Source of the DNA: Prosthecobacter debontii
GTDB taxonomy: Bacteria; Verrucomicrobiota; Verrucomicrobiia; Verrucomicrobiales; Akkermansiaceae
Length of the DNA stretch: 64,000 nt
Assembly: GCA_945873125.1 (NCBI GenBank)
Contig: CAMCBV010000006.1
Location: 27,678-91,677 of the forward strand
Direction of reading: 5' to 3'
Positions 34,198-44,270 of this stretch are shown one piece after another (positions within the stretch are counted from its first letter, which is position 1; the number at the start of each line of letters is the position of its first letter). The translations under genes and the position numbers were made by a program. The notes under the pieces were generated by a model, which was not told the DNA's origin, ran no database searches, and saw only the letters and a list, made by a program, of their open reading frames with translations.

Positions 34198-35097
34198 TTA
34201 TGCTTGATCGTTCATTTGCATGGCAGCGCGCATGTAAGGAAGAGGATCGGTTCCGGGGAACCAATGTTGGAAGGCGAGTGCGCCCTGATGGAGCAGCAGG
34301 CTCAGTCCATTGTCGGTTCTGCATCCGGCTTTGCGGGCACTGCCAAGGAAGCGGGTTTCTGCGGGTTTATAAATGGTATCGTAAGCGCAATGGCGGGTTA
34401 AAAAGCAGTCATCTGGGATGACTTTCGCATCATCGGCTTTGAGTCCAAGCGAACTGGTTTGAACGAGAAGATCCGCTTCATGACAGGAATGTTTTAACTC
34501 AGGATCGGTGAGCGTCAGAGTCCGGATTTCAGTGGCGGGTGAAAGGATCCTGAGTCGTTCGGCGAGTGCTTCGATTTTATCCAGACTCCGATTAACCAGA
34601 GTGAGCTTGGCGGGTTTTTGCAGGCAGCATTGGGTAGCGATGGCTTGTCCGGCGCCACCACCCGCGCCAAGGATGAGAGTGTGCGCTTGACTGACCTGGA
34701 TGGCGAAAGCTTCTTCAATGGCCGCGACAAAACCGGGCCCATCGGTATTGTAACCGAAAGTTCCCGTTTCAGAAAAAACCACGGTGTTGACGGAACCGAG
34801 TTGTTTGGCCTGTGGTGATATTTCGGTGCAGCAAGCCATGGCTTCGAACTTATGCGGCACAGTGATGTTGCAGCCGATGAATCCGAGTTCGCGCATCAGA
34901 TCGAATGCCTCGGATAATGAGCCGGGGGTAACTTCGAGGCGGATATATGCGGCATCGATTTGAAAAGCATCGAGGGCTGGCTGATGCAGCCTAGGTGAAG
35001 CTGAGTGGGCGACGGGATAGCCTAGCACAGCGAGGCGTGCGGGCTTTGGTTCAGCGGCAGCTTGGGCTAGATCTGACAAGATATGGACCGGCTTCAT
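34198..35097 (-). CDS. aroE: Shikimate dehydrogenase
   Basis: An NADPH-dependent enzyme reducing 3-dehydroshikimate. ATG 35097 gives about 299 residues with LGYPVAHSASPRLHQPAL at the front, GCNITVPHKFEAM with the catalytic Lys, LGSVNTVV, the Gly-rich LILGAGGGAGQAIA nucleotide site, and DNGLSLLLHQGALAFQHW at the end. A longer frame overlapping aroD is rejected. It follows aroD after 14 bases, so the two shikimate steps are encoded together. Confidence 0.94.
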   Translation of the reverse strand: MKPVHILSDLAQAAAEPKPARLAVLGYPVAHSASPRLHQPALDAFQIDAAYIRLEVTPGSLSEAFDLMRELGFIGCNITVPHKFEAMACCTEISPQAKQLGSVNTVVFSETGTFGYNTDGPGFVAAIEEAFAIQVSQAHTLILGAGGGAGQAIATQCCLQKPAKLTLVNRSLDKIEALAERLRILSPATEIRTLTLTDPELKHSCHEADLLVQTSSLGLKADDAKVIPDDCFLTRHCAYDTIYKPAETRFLGSARKAGCRTDNGLSLLLHQGALAFQHWFPGTDPLPYMRAAMQMNDQA

Positions 35098-35111
35098 ATG
35101 GGAGTCTTTTT

Positions 35112-35822
35112 TCACAGGGGGCATGAGGCACGAATACAATCCCGTAGCAGTTTTGCGGGCCATTGACCGGGCGCGGTTTCGGTTTTCCCGATGTAGCCAT
35201 AATTCAAGACACTGCCGTTTTGTGCGCAAAGTAATCTCGATACGGGCGCCAAAGCCCCCATGCCCATGCTGGCGACGGGAAGACCGAAGTCATGGACCTG
35301 GAGCTTGGCGAGAATCGGAAGTTCATCGATATGGTGAATTCGCGCTGCGAATTTGAAGGCGGAGGCTCCGGCTTCTTTGGCGAGTTTGGCCCGAGACATC
35401 AGTTCTTCAGGTTCAGGGAGGCGCTCGAAGTTGTGAAACGACGCAATCCATGGAATATGAAGGGTATTCATTTCATCAATCAACTGCGACATTTCCATAA
35501 TGCTGGCTGCTTCGATATCAATCAAGGCGGCGTCGGTTAAGGCAGATTTTAGGAGATTTTTCCGGAGTTCTAGGCTCAGGTCAAATGGTGAACCCTCCGC
35601 GTGGCTTCGGGCGGTGAACAGCAAAGGAAAACCGAGCAGATGTGCCCAGAGATCCGGACCTTGTCGCGAGAATTCCCGGCTCAATAAATCTAGCCGAATC
35701 TCGGCAAGATCACATTCCAGTGCGAGTGATGCGGGGGTCGAGGCTGTCAGGGAATCATGGTCTCCAAAGCTTCCTACCACCAAAGGCTTGGAATTTGGAA
35801 ATGAAAAATGGGACTCGCTCAT
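35112..35822 (-). CDS. aroD: Type I 3-dehydroquinate dehydratase
   Basis: A class I dehydroquinase using a Schiff-base lysine. Motifs: AEIRLDLLSREF near residue 40, LLFTARSHAEGS, SFHNFERLPE with the catalytic histidine (the usual HDF is HNF here), FKFAAR with the Schiff-base Lys, and PVASMGMGALAPVSRLL. 236 residues. It is upstream of aroE on the same strand; no other aro gene is near. Confidence 0.9.
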   Translation of the reverse strand: MSESHFSFPNSKPLVVGSFGDHDSLTASTPASLALECDLAEIRLDLLSREFSRQGPDLWAHLLGFPLLFTARSHAEGSPFDLSLELRKNLLKSALTDAALIDIEAASIMEMSQLIDEMNTLHIPWIASFHNFERLPEPEELMSRAKLAKEAGASAFKFAARIHHIDELPILAKLQVHDFGLPVASMGMGALAPVSRLLCAQNGSVLNYGYIGKTETAPGQWPAKLLRDCIRASCPL

Positions 35823-35976
35823 GGCTTAAGTGATGTGCAAGCAATGTCAGTTCGTCAATCGCTTGTGCGGATCTTGTTTCGATTTTTCAGCCCCTAACGA
35901 AGAATTTCATGCGGATGCATCTTTTCTCTGGTCAACCTAACCGTAAATTCCTTAGTTTTCAATAAATCCAAACATT

Positions 35977-36603
35977 ATGCGTCATTTGCGTTTTTCCTTT
36001 TTTTCGTCTGTTGCGGTCTTGGCTTTGTGTGTGTTTTCACAATCCACAGCAAATGCCCAATCCTACAAAGTTGAGCCTGCGAAACCGAGTTTTGACGATC
36101 TTTCATCTCCCGACTTCAATGTTGGCAAGCAGAAGGATTTCAAGCCCAAGGACTGGCTCGAGATTGAGTCCTCGTTCAAAATCCAAATATCACCCGAGCC
36201 ACCTTCGAAGACTGCGGAACGAGTGATGCTCAAATGGTATGTTGCGGTTGAGCATCCTGACAAAAAAGGCGCTTACTTGCTGCTCACCAAAGAAATCACT
36301 CACGTCAACGTGCCATTGAACGAGGATATTTTTTCTTCGGTTTATCTCTCTCCGGCATCCATCAAGCGGATTACAGGTAGGGAGCGCGCAGGTAAGAGCG
36401 TCGTATACCTTGTCGGCTATGAAGTCTTGATCAATGGCGAAAAAGTCGCGCAGGAAAGCAGTAAGGGTCAAGCAGGTTGGTGGAACACGGCCTCCGACAA
36501 GATTTCACGCAGTGATACGGTGCCTCTTCTGAACAAGGCTGAGACACCTTTTGCGAGCATGTGGTGGGATCGCTACGCTGAAATCCTTGTGGAACGCCGC
36601 TAA
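35977..36603 (+). CDS. Amuc_1102-like exported protein of the pilus-like operon
   Basis: A 208-residue protein with a signal peptide (ending STANAQ). The body has SSFKIQISPEPPSKTAERVMLKW-type strands, LLLTKEITHVNVPL and PFASMWWDRYAEIL. Position and length match Amuc_1102 of A. muciniphila, first gene of the same five-gene order and reported to have an immunoglobulin/OB-like fold. Function is not established. The start ATG is preceded by ACATT and no Shine-Dalgarno. The next gene begins 55 bases later. Confidence 0.75.
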   Translation: MRHLRFSFFSSVAVLALCVFSQSTANAQSYKVEPAKPSFDDLSSPDFNVGKQKDFKPKDWLEIESSFKIQISPEPPSKTAERVMLKWYVAVEHPDKKGAYLLLTKEITHVNVPLNEDIFSSVYLSPASIKRITGRERAGKSVVYLVGYEVLINGEKVAQESSKGQAGWWNTASDKISRSDTVPLLNKAETPFASMWWDRYAEILVERR

Positions 36604-36658
36604 TTTTCGCCCATCTTTCATTTCAACCGATTTACAAGATCCATTGCCCCTATAATCC

Positions 36659-38548
36659 ATGGCTGATTCTCCGACTACCGTAGCTTTGAACATTGGTTCA
36701 CAACGCATCAGCGTCGCCGTTTTTGAAACTTCGAAACAAGGTGATCTGATTCTGAAAGGATACGAATCCGAGACGATTGTCACTGATCCGGCTTTCGAGG
36801 CATCACGGGAAATTCAGATTCTGGTCGCACTGAAGGACATCGTTGAGCGTCTTGATATCGCCAAACTGAAAGTCCGATACGCCATTTCCGCGCAGGCCGC
36901 GTTCATTCGTTTTGTGAAATTGCCACCCATCCAGGATGACAATATCGAGCAACTCGTGACATTTGAAGCTCGGCAGCATGTGCCTTCCCCGCTCAATGAG
37001 GTGGTTTGGGATTATGAGTTGATTGAGGGTGGAGCGGAAAAAGAAGCCGTCATCGTTGCAATCAAAAGTGATGCGCTTGAAGAAATCAACGACATGGTCA
37101 TCTCTTCGGGATTGATCACCGCTGAGGTGGATGTGGCGCCCATGGCTCTCTACAATGCCTACCTCGCTTCTTACGGCGCGGCTGATGAGCCGGTTTTGAT
37201 TGTCGATATTGGCGCAAAGACCAGCAGTTTGCTTTATGTCGAAGGCAAACGATTTTTCACCCGCAGCGTCCAGATTGGCGGCGCCTCAATTACTACGGCA
37301 ATCGCCAAGGAGTATCAGGTTTCATTCGGTGAAGCCGAGCACCAAAAAATTCACAACGGACTTGTGGCGCTGGGTGGCGGACACACGGAAAGCTTGGATG
37401 AATCTGTGGCAGCTTTGGCCATGGTCATTCGTAATGCGCTCACTCGGTTGACATCGGATATCGCCCGCACCACGAATTATTATCGCAGCCAACATAACGG
37501 AAGCGCGCCCAAAAAAATCTTGTTGGCCGGCGGTGGCGCAAATCTACCCTACACCTTGGAATTTCTTCATGAGAAACTCGGTCTGCCGGTGGAATTTTTT
37601 AACCCATTGGGTCATGTCGCGGTTACCAAGGATGTGGATTCCGAGATTCTTCAACAACAAGCCCACATGATGGGTGAACTGATCGGTCTGGGACTCAGGG
37701 GTATAGGCAAATCATCCATCAATATCGATCTTGTTCCAACGGCGGTGGAGCAGATTCGTAATGCGAATCGTCGCAAGCCTTTTCTGATCGCTGCCGCGGC
37801 TATTTTTGTGATTGGATTTTCCGTTTGGGCGCTGCTCATGCAGCTCTCAGCGGCAAAAGGGGCCGATAAATTGCGAACCATGACCGATGTGAGGGATGAC
37901 CTTGCACCTGAAGCAGCGAAAATCCGCTCTCTGCTGAAAAAAGAAGAAGCACTCAATAAGATTGCAACCGCCTACACGGATATCCAGAACGATCAGACTT
38001 ATTGGTTCGATTTGTTGGGTGAGGTTCGCGAAGCCTTTGCGAGCGATTCAGTCTGGCTGACCGAGTTGACTCCGGTTTATGGGTTTGATCCGAAGCCATC
38101 TCAAGATTCCGGCGCACAGGCGATCATACCCCAACAGGTGATCCCATCGAATTTTGCAAGTCAATCCTCCGGCGTTGAAAGTTTGATCAGCAATCCTCCG
38201 GCAGTGGCCGAGGAAAAGCCCAAAAAGAAAGCCAAGAACAAAAAAGCAGCAGCCGCGCCTGAAAATGTTGCCAATGCGGTTTTGATCCGTGGCTTCTGGC
38301 GTGAAAATCCGCGCAGCCAGAATGTGGTTTCGGATTTACTCAAGAACCTGCGTGAGAATAGCACGATGTTCAAATTTACTGTGCCTGATCCCAACAGCAA
38401 GCCGAACAACAAGAAGAAAGACGCGACAAAAGAAATCATACTCAGTGACGAACAGCTTTTGAAGCCCTCTGCTTCAGGTAGGGAAGATGATCTCGGTTTC
38501 TCCTTCGAGTTGATCCTGCCGCTCGCAAAACCCGTAGCTGTTAAGTAG
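36659..38548 (+). CDS. pilM: PilM-like actin-fold ATPase fused to a PilN-like membrane segment (Amuc_1101-like)
   Basis: A 629-residue protein. Residues 1-360 form a PilM-type actin-like ATPase (VALNIGSQRISVAVFE, the LIVDIGAKTSSLLYVEG phosphate loop, and ILLAGGGANLPYTLEF). Then a transmembrane helix (RKPFLIAAAAIFVIGFSVWALLM, near 370-393) and a coiled-coil/periplasmic part as in PilN. In type IV pili PilM and PilN are separate; the fusion is typical of the Amuc_1101 group. A Lys/Ala-rich linker (KPKKKAKNKKAAAA) precedes the C-terminal globular end. It is the cytoplasmic anchor of the pilus-like complex. Confidence 0.88.
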   Translation: MADSPTTVALNIGSQRISVAVFETSKQGDLILKGYESETIVTDPAFEASREIQILVALKDIVERLDIAKLKVRYAISAQAAFIRFVKLPPIQDDNIEQLVTFEARQHVPSPLNEVVWDYELIEGGAEKEAVIVAIKSDALEEINDMVISSGLITAEVDVAPMALYNAYLASYGAADEPVLIVDIGAKTSSLLYVEGKRFFTRSVQIGGASITTAIAKEYQVSFGEAEHQKIHNGLVALGGGHTESLDESVAALAMVIRNALTRLTSDIARTTNYYRSQHNGSAPKKILLAGGGANLPYTLEFLHEKLGLPVEFFNPLGHVAVTKDVDSEILQQQAHMMGELIGLGLRGIGKSSINIDLVPTAVEQIRNANRRKPFLIAAAAIFVIGFSVWALLMQLSAAKGADKLRTMTDVRDDLAPEAAKIRSLLKKEEALNKIATAYTDIQNDQTYWFDLLGEVREAFASDSVWLTELTPVYGFDPKPSQDSGAQAIIPQQVIPSNFASQSSGVESLISNPPAVAEEKPKKKAKNKKAAAAPENVANAVLIRGFWRENPRSQNVVSDLLKNLRENSTMFKFTVPDPNSKPNNKKKDATKEIILSDEQLLKPSASGREDDLGFSFELILPLAKPVAVK

Positions 38549-38578
38549 TTGTAACTCTCAGAATTTTCCCCAGCCACT

Positions 38579-39661
38579 ATGAATTGGATTAAACAGAACC
38601 CGTTTCTCTCAGGCCTTCTCGGAGCTACGCTTGTCCTTTGCGGACTGCTGACGGCTGTCGCCATCAAAGGCCTGTCAAAATATCAGGATGCCAAGAGCCG
38701 TTTTGAAGATGCTTTCATGGAGGTGACAAAGTCGGAAAAGCTTCCTCTTTATCCCATATCTCAAAACCGTCAGGCCAAGATTAAAGCTCTTGATGACTAT
38801 GGCCAGTCGGTTGAAAAACTCCGCGAATTTTATTCCAAGTATCAACTCGATCCGAACTCCAAAATCACCACTCAGGAATTTACGAATCATCTCAAAGCGG
38901 CGAATGAAGAAGTGGTGAAAACATTTAAGGCGGCGGATATCAAACTTCCGGATAATTTTTTCATGGGATTTGATGCATATAACGGCCAGCTTGCAAGATC
39001 GGGTTCCACGGCACTTCTCGACTACCAACTCGACGCGGTTAGGCATTTACTGTTAGGGATGGCCGAGGCTCGTCCTAAAGAGCTGATCCGTTTTTACAGG
39101 ACAAAAATCACCGAGGAAGACGATGGGGTCTACGAGCCATTTGAAAATGATGTCTCCAGAAAGTTCGGTTACGAAATCGTCTTCAAGGGCTCGGAGGCCT
39201 CTGTGCGTGATTTTATCAACAAGTTAGGAAATAGAGAGTCGTCTTGTTATGTGATTCGATCCATGCGTATCAATAATGAGAAGGATACCCCACCCAGAAT
39301 TTCTGATGCGAAGTTTGAAAAGGCCCCATCGGTAGATGCCGATCCGGGAAATCCTTTTGGAGCCGCATTTTTCGAGGAAGCACCTCCAGCCCCAGCTCCC
39401 CCAAACGGCGTGACGGCGCCGGAAGGAACGACTCAAGGAGCAACTCAAGGAGCAACCCAAGGAACAACCCAAGGAGCAACCCAAGGAGCAACCCAAGGAG
39501 CAACTCAAGCAGACCCTGCGGTTAAGAAACCATCTCCTCCAGTTCCCATAGTCGACTCGTCGAGAATTCTTTCTCAGGTCCTCGGCAACGAGGAATTGCA
39601 GGTATTCATCCGGTTTGACATCTTACTCTTCTTTCCAGCAAAAGAGAAAACCAAACCCTAA
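38579..39661 (+). CDS. Amuc_1100-like membrane-anchored pilus-operon protein
   Basis: A 360-residue protein with an N-terminal anchor (MNWIKQNPFLSGLLGATLVLCGLL), a long coiled helix and a ferredoxin-like fold. Segments KELIRFYRTKI, FGYEIVFKGSEASVRDFINKL and YVIRSMRINNEKDTPP correspond to Amuc_1100, and ELQVFIRFDILLFF to its last strand. Amuc_1100 is the host-signalling outer-membrane protein of A. muciniphila; the ancestral role is probably PilO-like. A seven-unit 12-bp minisatellite (39425-39508) encodes a Thr/Ala-Gln-Gly tract in the C-terminal spacer. Confidence 0.82.
   Translation: MNWIKQNPFLSGLLGATLVLCGLLTAVAIKGLSKYQDAKSRFEDAFMEVTKSEKLPLYPISQNRQAKIKALDDYGQSVEKLREFYSKYQLDPNSKITTQEFTNHLKAANEEVVKTFKAADIKLPDNFFMGFDAYNGQLARSGSTALLDYQLDAVRHLLLGMAEARPKELIRFYRTKITEEDDGVYEPFENDVSRKFGYEIVFKGSEASVRDFINKLGNRESSCYVIRSMRINNEKDTPPRISDAKFEKAPSVDADPGNPFGAAFFEEAPPAPAPPNGVTAPEGTTQGATQGATQGTTQGATQGATQGATQADPAVKKPSPPVPIVDSSRILSQVLGNEELQVFIRFDILLFFPAKEKTKP
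39425..39508 (+). repeat. 12-bp minisatellite, seven units, inside the Amuc_1100-like gene
   Basis: Seven consecutive 12-base units of the form GGARCRACYCAA, encoding GTTQ/GATQ blocks. Unit variants at two or three positions show that the array has diverged after expansion. Because 12 is a multiple of 3, gain or loss of units keeps the frame. Confidence 0.95.
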
Positions 39662-39677
39662 GTTTAAATTTGTCATT

Positions 39678-40703
39678 ATGTCTTGGATTTCCGATCACTA
39701 TGAAAAAGCCGCTCTTGGCGGAGCACTACTGATTGCTGTGGCTTTGAGTTACTCTGGGCTGCAGGGAAAAAATGCAGTGGGGAAAGATTTTAGTTCTGAA
39801 ATCACAGGACGGGGATCGAATGAAGCTTCTGTTGAAAACGGTGACCAAGTCGCAACGGCAATCGCCTCATTGCAGCTCAAACTCCAGTGGACCAAAGCGG
39901 AGGTCAATGCAAGGTCCGTCGATTTGTTTACAGGTGTTTCGCTTTTTGTTGATAAAAACAACCCCAAACGGCCTGTCGATTTGCCAAATAGCCCGGACGT
40001 TCATCCTCCCATTCCGAACCAATGGTGGATTGATTATCGGATTGATCCAGGATACGGCGATTCACCTCAACGCGATGAGGATGCGGACGGCTTCAGTAAT
40101 ATTGAGGAATTCAATGCCAAGACAGATCCTGCGGATAATCGTTCCCATCCAGACTTGATACAAAAACTCGTGTATATAAGTAGAGAATCGATTGAGTGGA
40201 TACTGCGTCCCAGTGGATTTCCTACTGCTGCGGACTCCCGCATGAATTTCGAATACAATGATACGCAGAAAAAAAGAAACAAGACAGATGCCGCGGCACC
40301 GATTGAAAAGGGAGGATTGTTTTTCTTAAACGGCGATGCGAAAGGGCGTTTCAAATACCTTGGATTTGAACAACTGGCTGAGACGGACGTGCCGGTAGAG
40401 ATGATTAGGATCGAGGATCTGAAACCCAACAAAAAGGGTATTATCTATGAGATTCCCTCGAATTTCAGGAGAGCTGATACCCGTAAGTTTTCAAAATTTG
40501 ATCTCACAGCGACCTTGTCATTGGAAGCGCTTGGCTTACAGGGTCAGAAATTCAAAGTTGAGGAACTTACGGACTTTGCTTTGCCAGAGGGCGCTGAGAA
40601 AAAACGCTACCGCCTACTGGAGGTAAATCCTGATAAAATTGTGGTTCGCCAAACCCTTGAAGATGGTACGACCCAACTTCACGAAATTTTAAAGAAGCCA
40701 TAA
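39678..40703 (+). CDS. Amuc_1099-like membrane-anchored protein
   Basis: About 341 residues. ATG 39678 (17 bases after the previous stop) starts MSWISDHYEKAALGGALLIAVALSY, an anchor. A longer frame would overlap the Amuc_1100-like gene and is rejected. Around residues 130-150 is an EF-hand or thrombospondin-3-like acidic motif (DEDADGFSNIEEF). The rest has strands like PilP. Function is not established; the operon place between the Amuc_1100 and secretin homologues matches Amuc_1099. Confidence 0.75.
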   Translation: MSWISDHYEKAALGGALLIAVALSYSGLQGKNAVGKDFSSEITGRGSNEASVENGDQVATAIASLQLKLQWTKAEVNARSVDLFTGVSLFVDKNNPKRPVDLPNSPDVHPPIPNQWWIDYRIDPGYGDSPQRDEDADGFSNIEEFNAKTDPADNRSHPDLIQKLVYISRESIEWILRPSGFPTAADSRMNFEYNDTQKKRNKTDAAAPIEKGGLFFLNGDAKGRFKYLGFEQLAETDVPVEMIRIEDLKPNKKGIIYEIPSNFRRADTRKFSKFDLTATLSLEALGLQGQKFKVEELTDFALPEGAEKKRYRLLEVNPDKIVVRQTLEDGTTQLHEILKKP

Positions 40704-40792
40704 TTCAAAGTTGTCAACACCTGAAATATCAACATTTCCCAAAAAAGCACTTTCCAAATCGCCAGATTATCTCCAGAAACTTCTCGTTCACT

Positions 40793-43429
40793 ATGCAAAA
40801 AAAGCCATCGTATAGCTCAAGTCCAACTGCGGTATCCCTCATACTGCTAGCTGCGACCATGCCCTTTAACATCTCGTCTGCCCAATCCGGTAATCCAGGC
40901 GCAAATAAAAGTAGCCTTGCCCAGCGTGAAATCATTCGCAGAACTCAGGCTGTTGCTGAGGCAGACCGTCTTTTCAATGAAGGTCGGGAGGCTTATGCGA
41001 AGGAGGATTTCCAGAAAGCGGTAGACAATTACAAACAAGCTTTAGGAAATGTGAAGGATGTCCCTGCGCTGGTTGACAGGCATCAGAGTTTTACCCAACA
41101 TTTGGCTGATGCCAGCGTGGCGCTCGCGCAACAACAACGCAAGGTCGGTAAATATGATGAGGCACGTCAGCTGCTCGAAGGCGTGCTCGCGCCAGATGTT
41201 GATCCGGACAATGCCATTGCCAAAACCGAATTAAGCTATTTGGAAGATCCTATACGGACCAATCCGGCTCTTAGTTACGATGACGTCAAAAAGGCCGATC
41301 AAGTTCGTCGCAAAATTTATATGGCTCAAGGTTACTATGATCTTGGTAAGTATAATGAGGCTAAAAAGGAGTATGAGGATATTATCCGTATTGACCCCTT
41401 TAACGAAGCAGCTCGTCGGGGCATGGAAAAAATTGACAGTGCAAAAAGTGATTACTATCGCGCCGCCTATGACCACACACGCGCCGAACTCTTGATGAAA
41501 GTTGATGAGGCATGGGAATTAACAATCCCGGCAAATGTTCCAACGGTTCCGACGGGAACGACAGGCGGTGACCGTCCTTCCGATGGCGTCGCAGCTATTA
41601 CGGACAAGCTACGCACCATCATTATTCCAAAAATCGACTTCGAGGATCGAACGGTTGAGGAAGCCATCGATTATCTTCGCCTTCGTGCAGCTGAACTTGA
41701 TACTACCGAACTGGATCCTGCCAAAAAAGGTGTGAACTTGGTGATTCGTCGTCCAGCTGCCAGCTCGATTGGTGGCGGAGAAACTCAGGGTGGTGGTGAC
41801 GCTCTGCTGGGTGCAGCCGGAGATTTGGGCTCCCTGCGCATTGATGAACTTCGTCTCCGTAATGTTCCTCTCCAAGTTGCGCTGAAATACATTTGTGATA
41901 AAACCAAGCTGCGCTACAAAGTTGATGACTTTGCCGTGACTCTCGTTCCAATCACTGAAGAAGGGGATGACATGTTTACCCGCACTTTCCGTGTTCCACC
42001 GGATTTCGTGACTCAGCTCAATTCAGGCAATGCAGAAGGTGCCGCACCTGTGGATGATCCGTTTGCTGCGGCTGGTGGCGCGGGTGCTGCGAATGCAGGC
42101 CTCGCGGCCCGTCCTCCCATCATCGAGCTGCTCAAACGCAACGGAATCAATTTTGCAGATGGCAGTGCCGCAACCTTGGGCGGATCCGGAAGTTTGCTGA
42201 TCACCAATACTGCCGCTGAACTTGATAAAGTCGAGCAGTTGGTTGATCTCTACAATGGACAGCAGCCGAAGCAGGTGAAGATCAGCACTAAGTTTGTCGA
42301 AATCACTCAGGAAAATAGTGATGAACTCGGTTTCGACTGGGTCTTCAGTCCGATTGGTGGCAGCGGTGGTAATATTTTTGGAACGGCTGGAACTCTGGGA
42401 AATGGAGCTGCACGTACTGCTGCGGATTTCGTCAATCCGGTCGATGGAACTCTCATTCCTGGTATTCCAACAACCCCTTCTGCAAATGTTTCTAATACTC
42501 CGACGAGCGGTCTCAGAACTGGCGACTATGCGATCAATCGTAGCAGCATTGATTCGATTTTGAACAATCCCAACCGCACAGCCCAAAACCCCAAAGTTGC
42601 TCCCGGTATTCTAGGTGTGACGGGCTTGTTTTCTGATGGTCAGGTTCAGATGATCATGCGTGGTCTCGCTCAGAAAAAAGGCAGTGATCTGATGACCGCA
42701 CCTTCCGTCACAGCTCGCTCAGGTCAAAAAGCGTTAATTGAGGTGATTCGTGAATTCATTTATCCAACCGAATACGAACCCCCAGAGATGCCTCAGAACA
42801 TCGGTGGTGGCGGTGGTAATAATAACAACGGCGGTGGCGCTCCTGCGAATATTCCAGTTACTCCCGCTACTCCTACCTCATGGGAAACGAAAAACACCGG
42901 TGTAACGCTCGAGATTGAACCCACCATTGGTGAAAACGATTTTGTCATCGATGTCCGGTTCCTTCCTCAGATTGTCGAGTTCGAAGGATTTATCAATTTT
43001 GGCAGTCCGGTGCTTGCACCATCCGTGGATGCCGATGGAAATCCACTCACATTGGTGGTTACGGAAAACCGCATCGAGATGCCGGTTTTCTCGAAACGAA
43101 GTGTGGATACCTCACTTGCCATTTACGATGGCTACACCGTGGCGGTTGGAGGTTTGATGCGCGAGGATGTTCAGATTGTTGACGATCGAGTGCCTATTCT
43201 CGGAGATATCCCAGTCATTGGGCGATTGTTCCAGAGTAAGGCGGAAAACCGTATCAAGAGCAACCTTATCATCTTTGTGACAGCTGAGATCATTGATGCG
43301 ACCGGTAAACGCTTGCGTGGCGAAGAATCCGCCAACGTGCCGATGGAAACCATCGAGAATGTGAGTCCTTTGACTCCTGATGGAACTGTGCTGCCTCCGA
43401 TTCAAGGTGATGGCCTCCCCATCGAATAA
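40793..43429 (+). CDS. TPR-secretin, outer-membrane channel (Amuc_1098-like, PilQ/GspD family)
   Basis: An 878-residue secretin with a signal sequence (ending ISSAQ). Residues about 50-220 are TPR repeats (ADRLFNEGREAYAKEDFQKA, DLGKYNEAKKEYEDIIRIDP), followed by N-domains and the secretin barrel: VAVGGLMREDV, RVPILGDIPVIGRLF and NLIIFVTAEII, near residues 780-850. An NTD-linker with a Gly/Asn tract (GGGGNNNNGGG) is near 660. It should form the outer-membrane pore of the pilus-like or secretion machine. A perfect terminator follows 15 bases after the stop. Confidence 0.93.
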   Translation: MQKKPSYSSSPTAVSLILLAATMPFNISSAQSGNPGANKSSLAQREIIRRTQAVAEADRLFNEGREAYAKEDFQKAVDNYKQALGNVKDVPALVDRHQSFTQHLADASVALAQQQRKVGKYDEARQLLEGVLAPDVDPDNAIAKTELSYLEDPIRTNPALSYDDVKKADQVRRKIYMAQGYYDLGKYNEAKKEYEDIIRIDPFNEAARRGMEKIDSAKSDYYRAAYDHTRAELLMKVDEAWELTIPANVPTVPTGTTGGDRPSDGVAAITDKLRTIIIPKIDFEDRTVEEAIDYLRLRAAELDTTELDPAKKGVNLVIRRPAASSIGGGETQGGGDALLGAAGDLGSLRIDELRLRNVPLQVALKYICDKTKLRYKVDDFAVTLVPITEEGDDMFTRTFRVPPDFVTQLNSGNAEGAAPVDDPFAAAGGAGAANAGLAARPPIIELLKRNGINFADGSAATLGGSGSLLITNTAAELDKVEQLVDLYNGQQPKQVKISTKFVEITQENSDELGFDWVFSPIGGSGGNIFGTAGTLGNGAARTAADFVNPVDGTLIPGIPTTPSANVSNTPTSGLRTGDYAINRSSIDSILNNPNRTAQNPKVAPGILGVTGLFSDGQVQMIMRGLAQKKGSDLMTAPSVTARSGQKALIEVIREFIYPTEYEPPEMPQNIGGGGGNNNNGGGAPANIPVTPATPTSWETKNTGVTLEIEPTIGENDFVIDVRFLPQIVEFEGFINFGSPVLAPSVDADGNPLTLVVTENRIEMPVFSKRSVDTSLAIYDGYTVAVGGLMREDVQIVDDRVPILGDIPVIGRLFQSKAENRIKSNLIIFVTAEIIDATGKRLRGEESANVPMETIENVSPLTPDGTVLPPIQGDGLPIE

Positions 43430-43444
43430 CTGACAAGATATCAT

Positions 43445-43474
43445 AAAAGGGCGAGAGGTGACTCTCGCCCTTTT
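43445..43474 (+). terminator. Perfect intrinsic terminator of the pilus-like operon
   Basis: AAAAGGGCGAGAG pairs base for base with CTCTCGCCCTTTT around GTGA, the same tetraloop as the terminator at 18841. Confidence 0.95.
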
Positions 43475-43753
43475 GTATTTTCTGGCTAGATCTTTGTGAT
43501 ATGCGGCCGAGTTCGAGAATTTGAGCCTCTATAATATCTTTCAATAGCCCTTGGGCGTATGTGGGCTCTAGGGGGGGCTCAAAAAAAACGAGCTGTATGG
43601 CATGGTAAATGAAGTCTTGCCAAAATGCATATCTTCGTTTAATTCGGATTTGTCTTTCTCGCATTTTAGCAGTTTGACGCGCTTCGTCTGGTCCTCTAAC
43701 GCCATGGTCTCAGGAAGTATGGTTTGTAATGGCGTGACTCAAAGAATAAGAAA

Positions 43754-44212
<459 letters not shown>

Positions 44213-44235
44213 TATTTCAAGACCCGAGAGTTTCC

Positions 44236-44270
44236 AACGCCTGCTTCCCCTCGTGGAGGCAGGCGTTTTT
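44236..44270 (+). terminator. Intrinsic terminator after the RRM gene
   Basis: AACGCCTGCTTCC pairs with GGAGGCAGGCGTT (one G-U) around a six-base loop, then a T-run. It abuts the end of the convergent alr gene. Confidence 0.9.
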
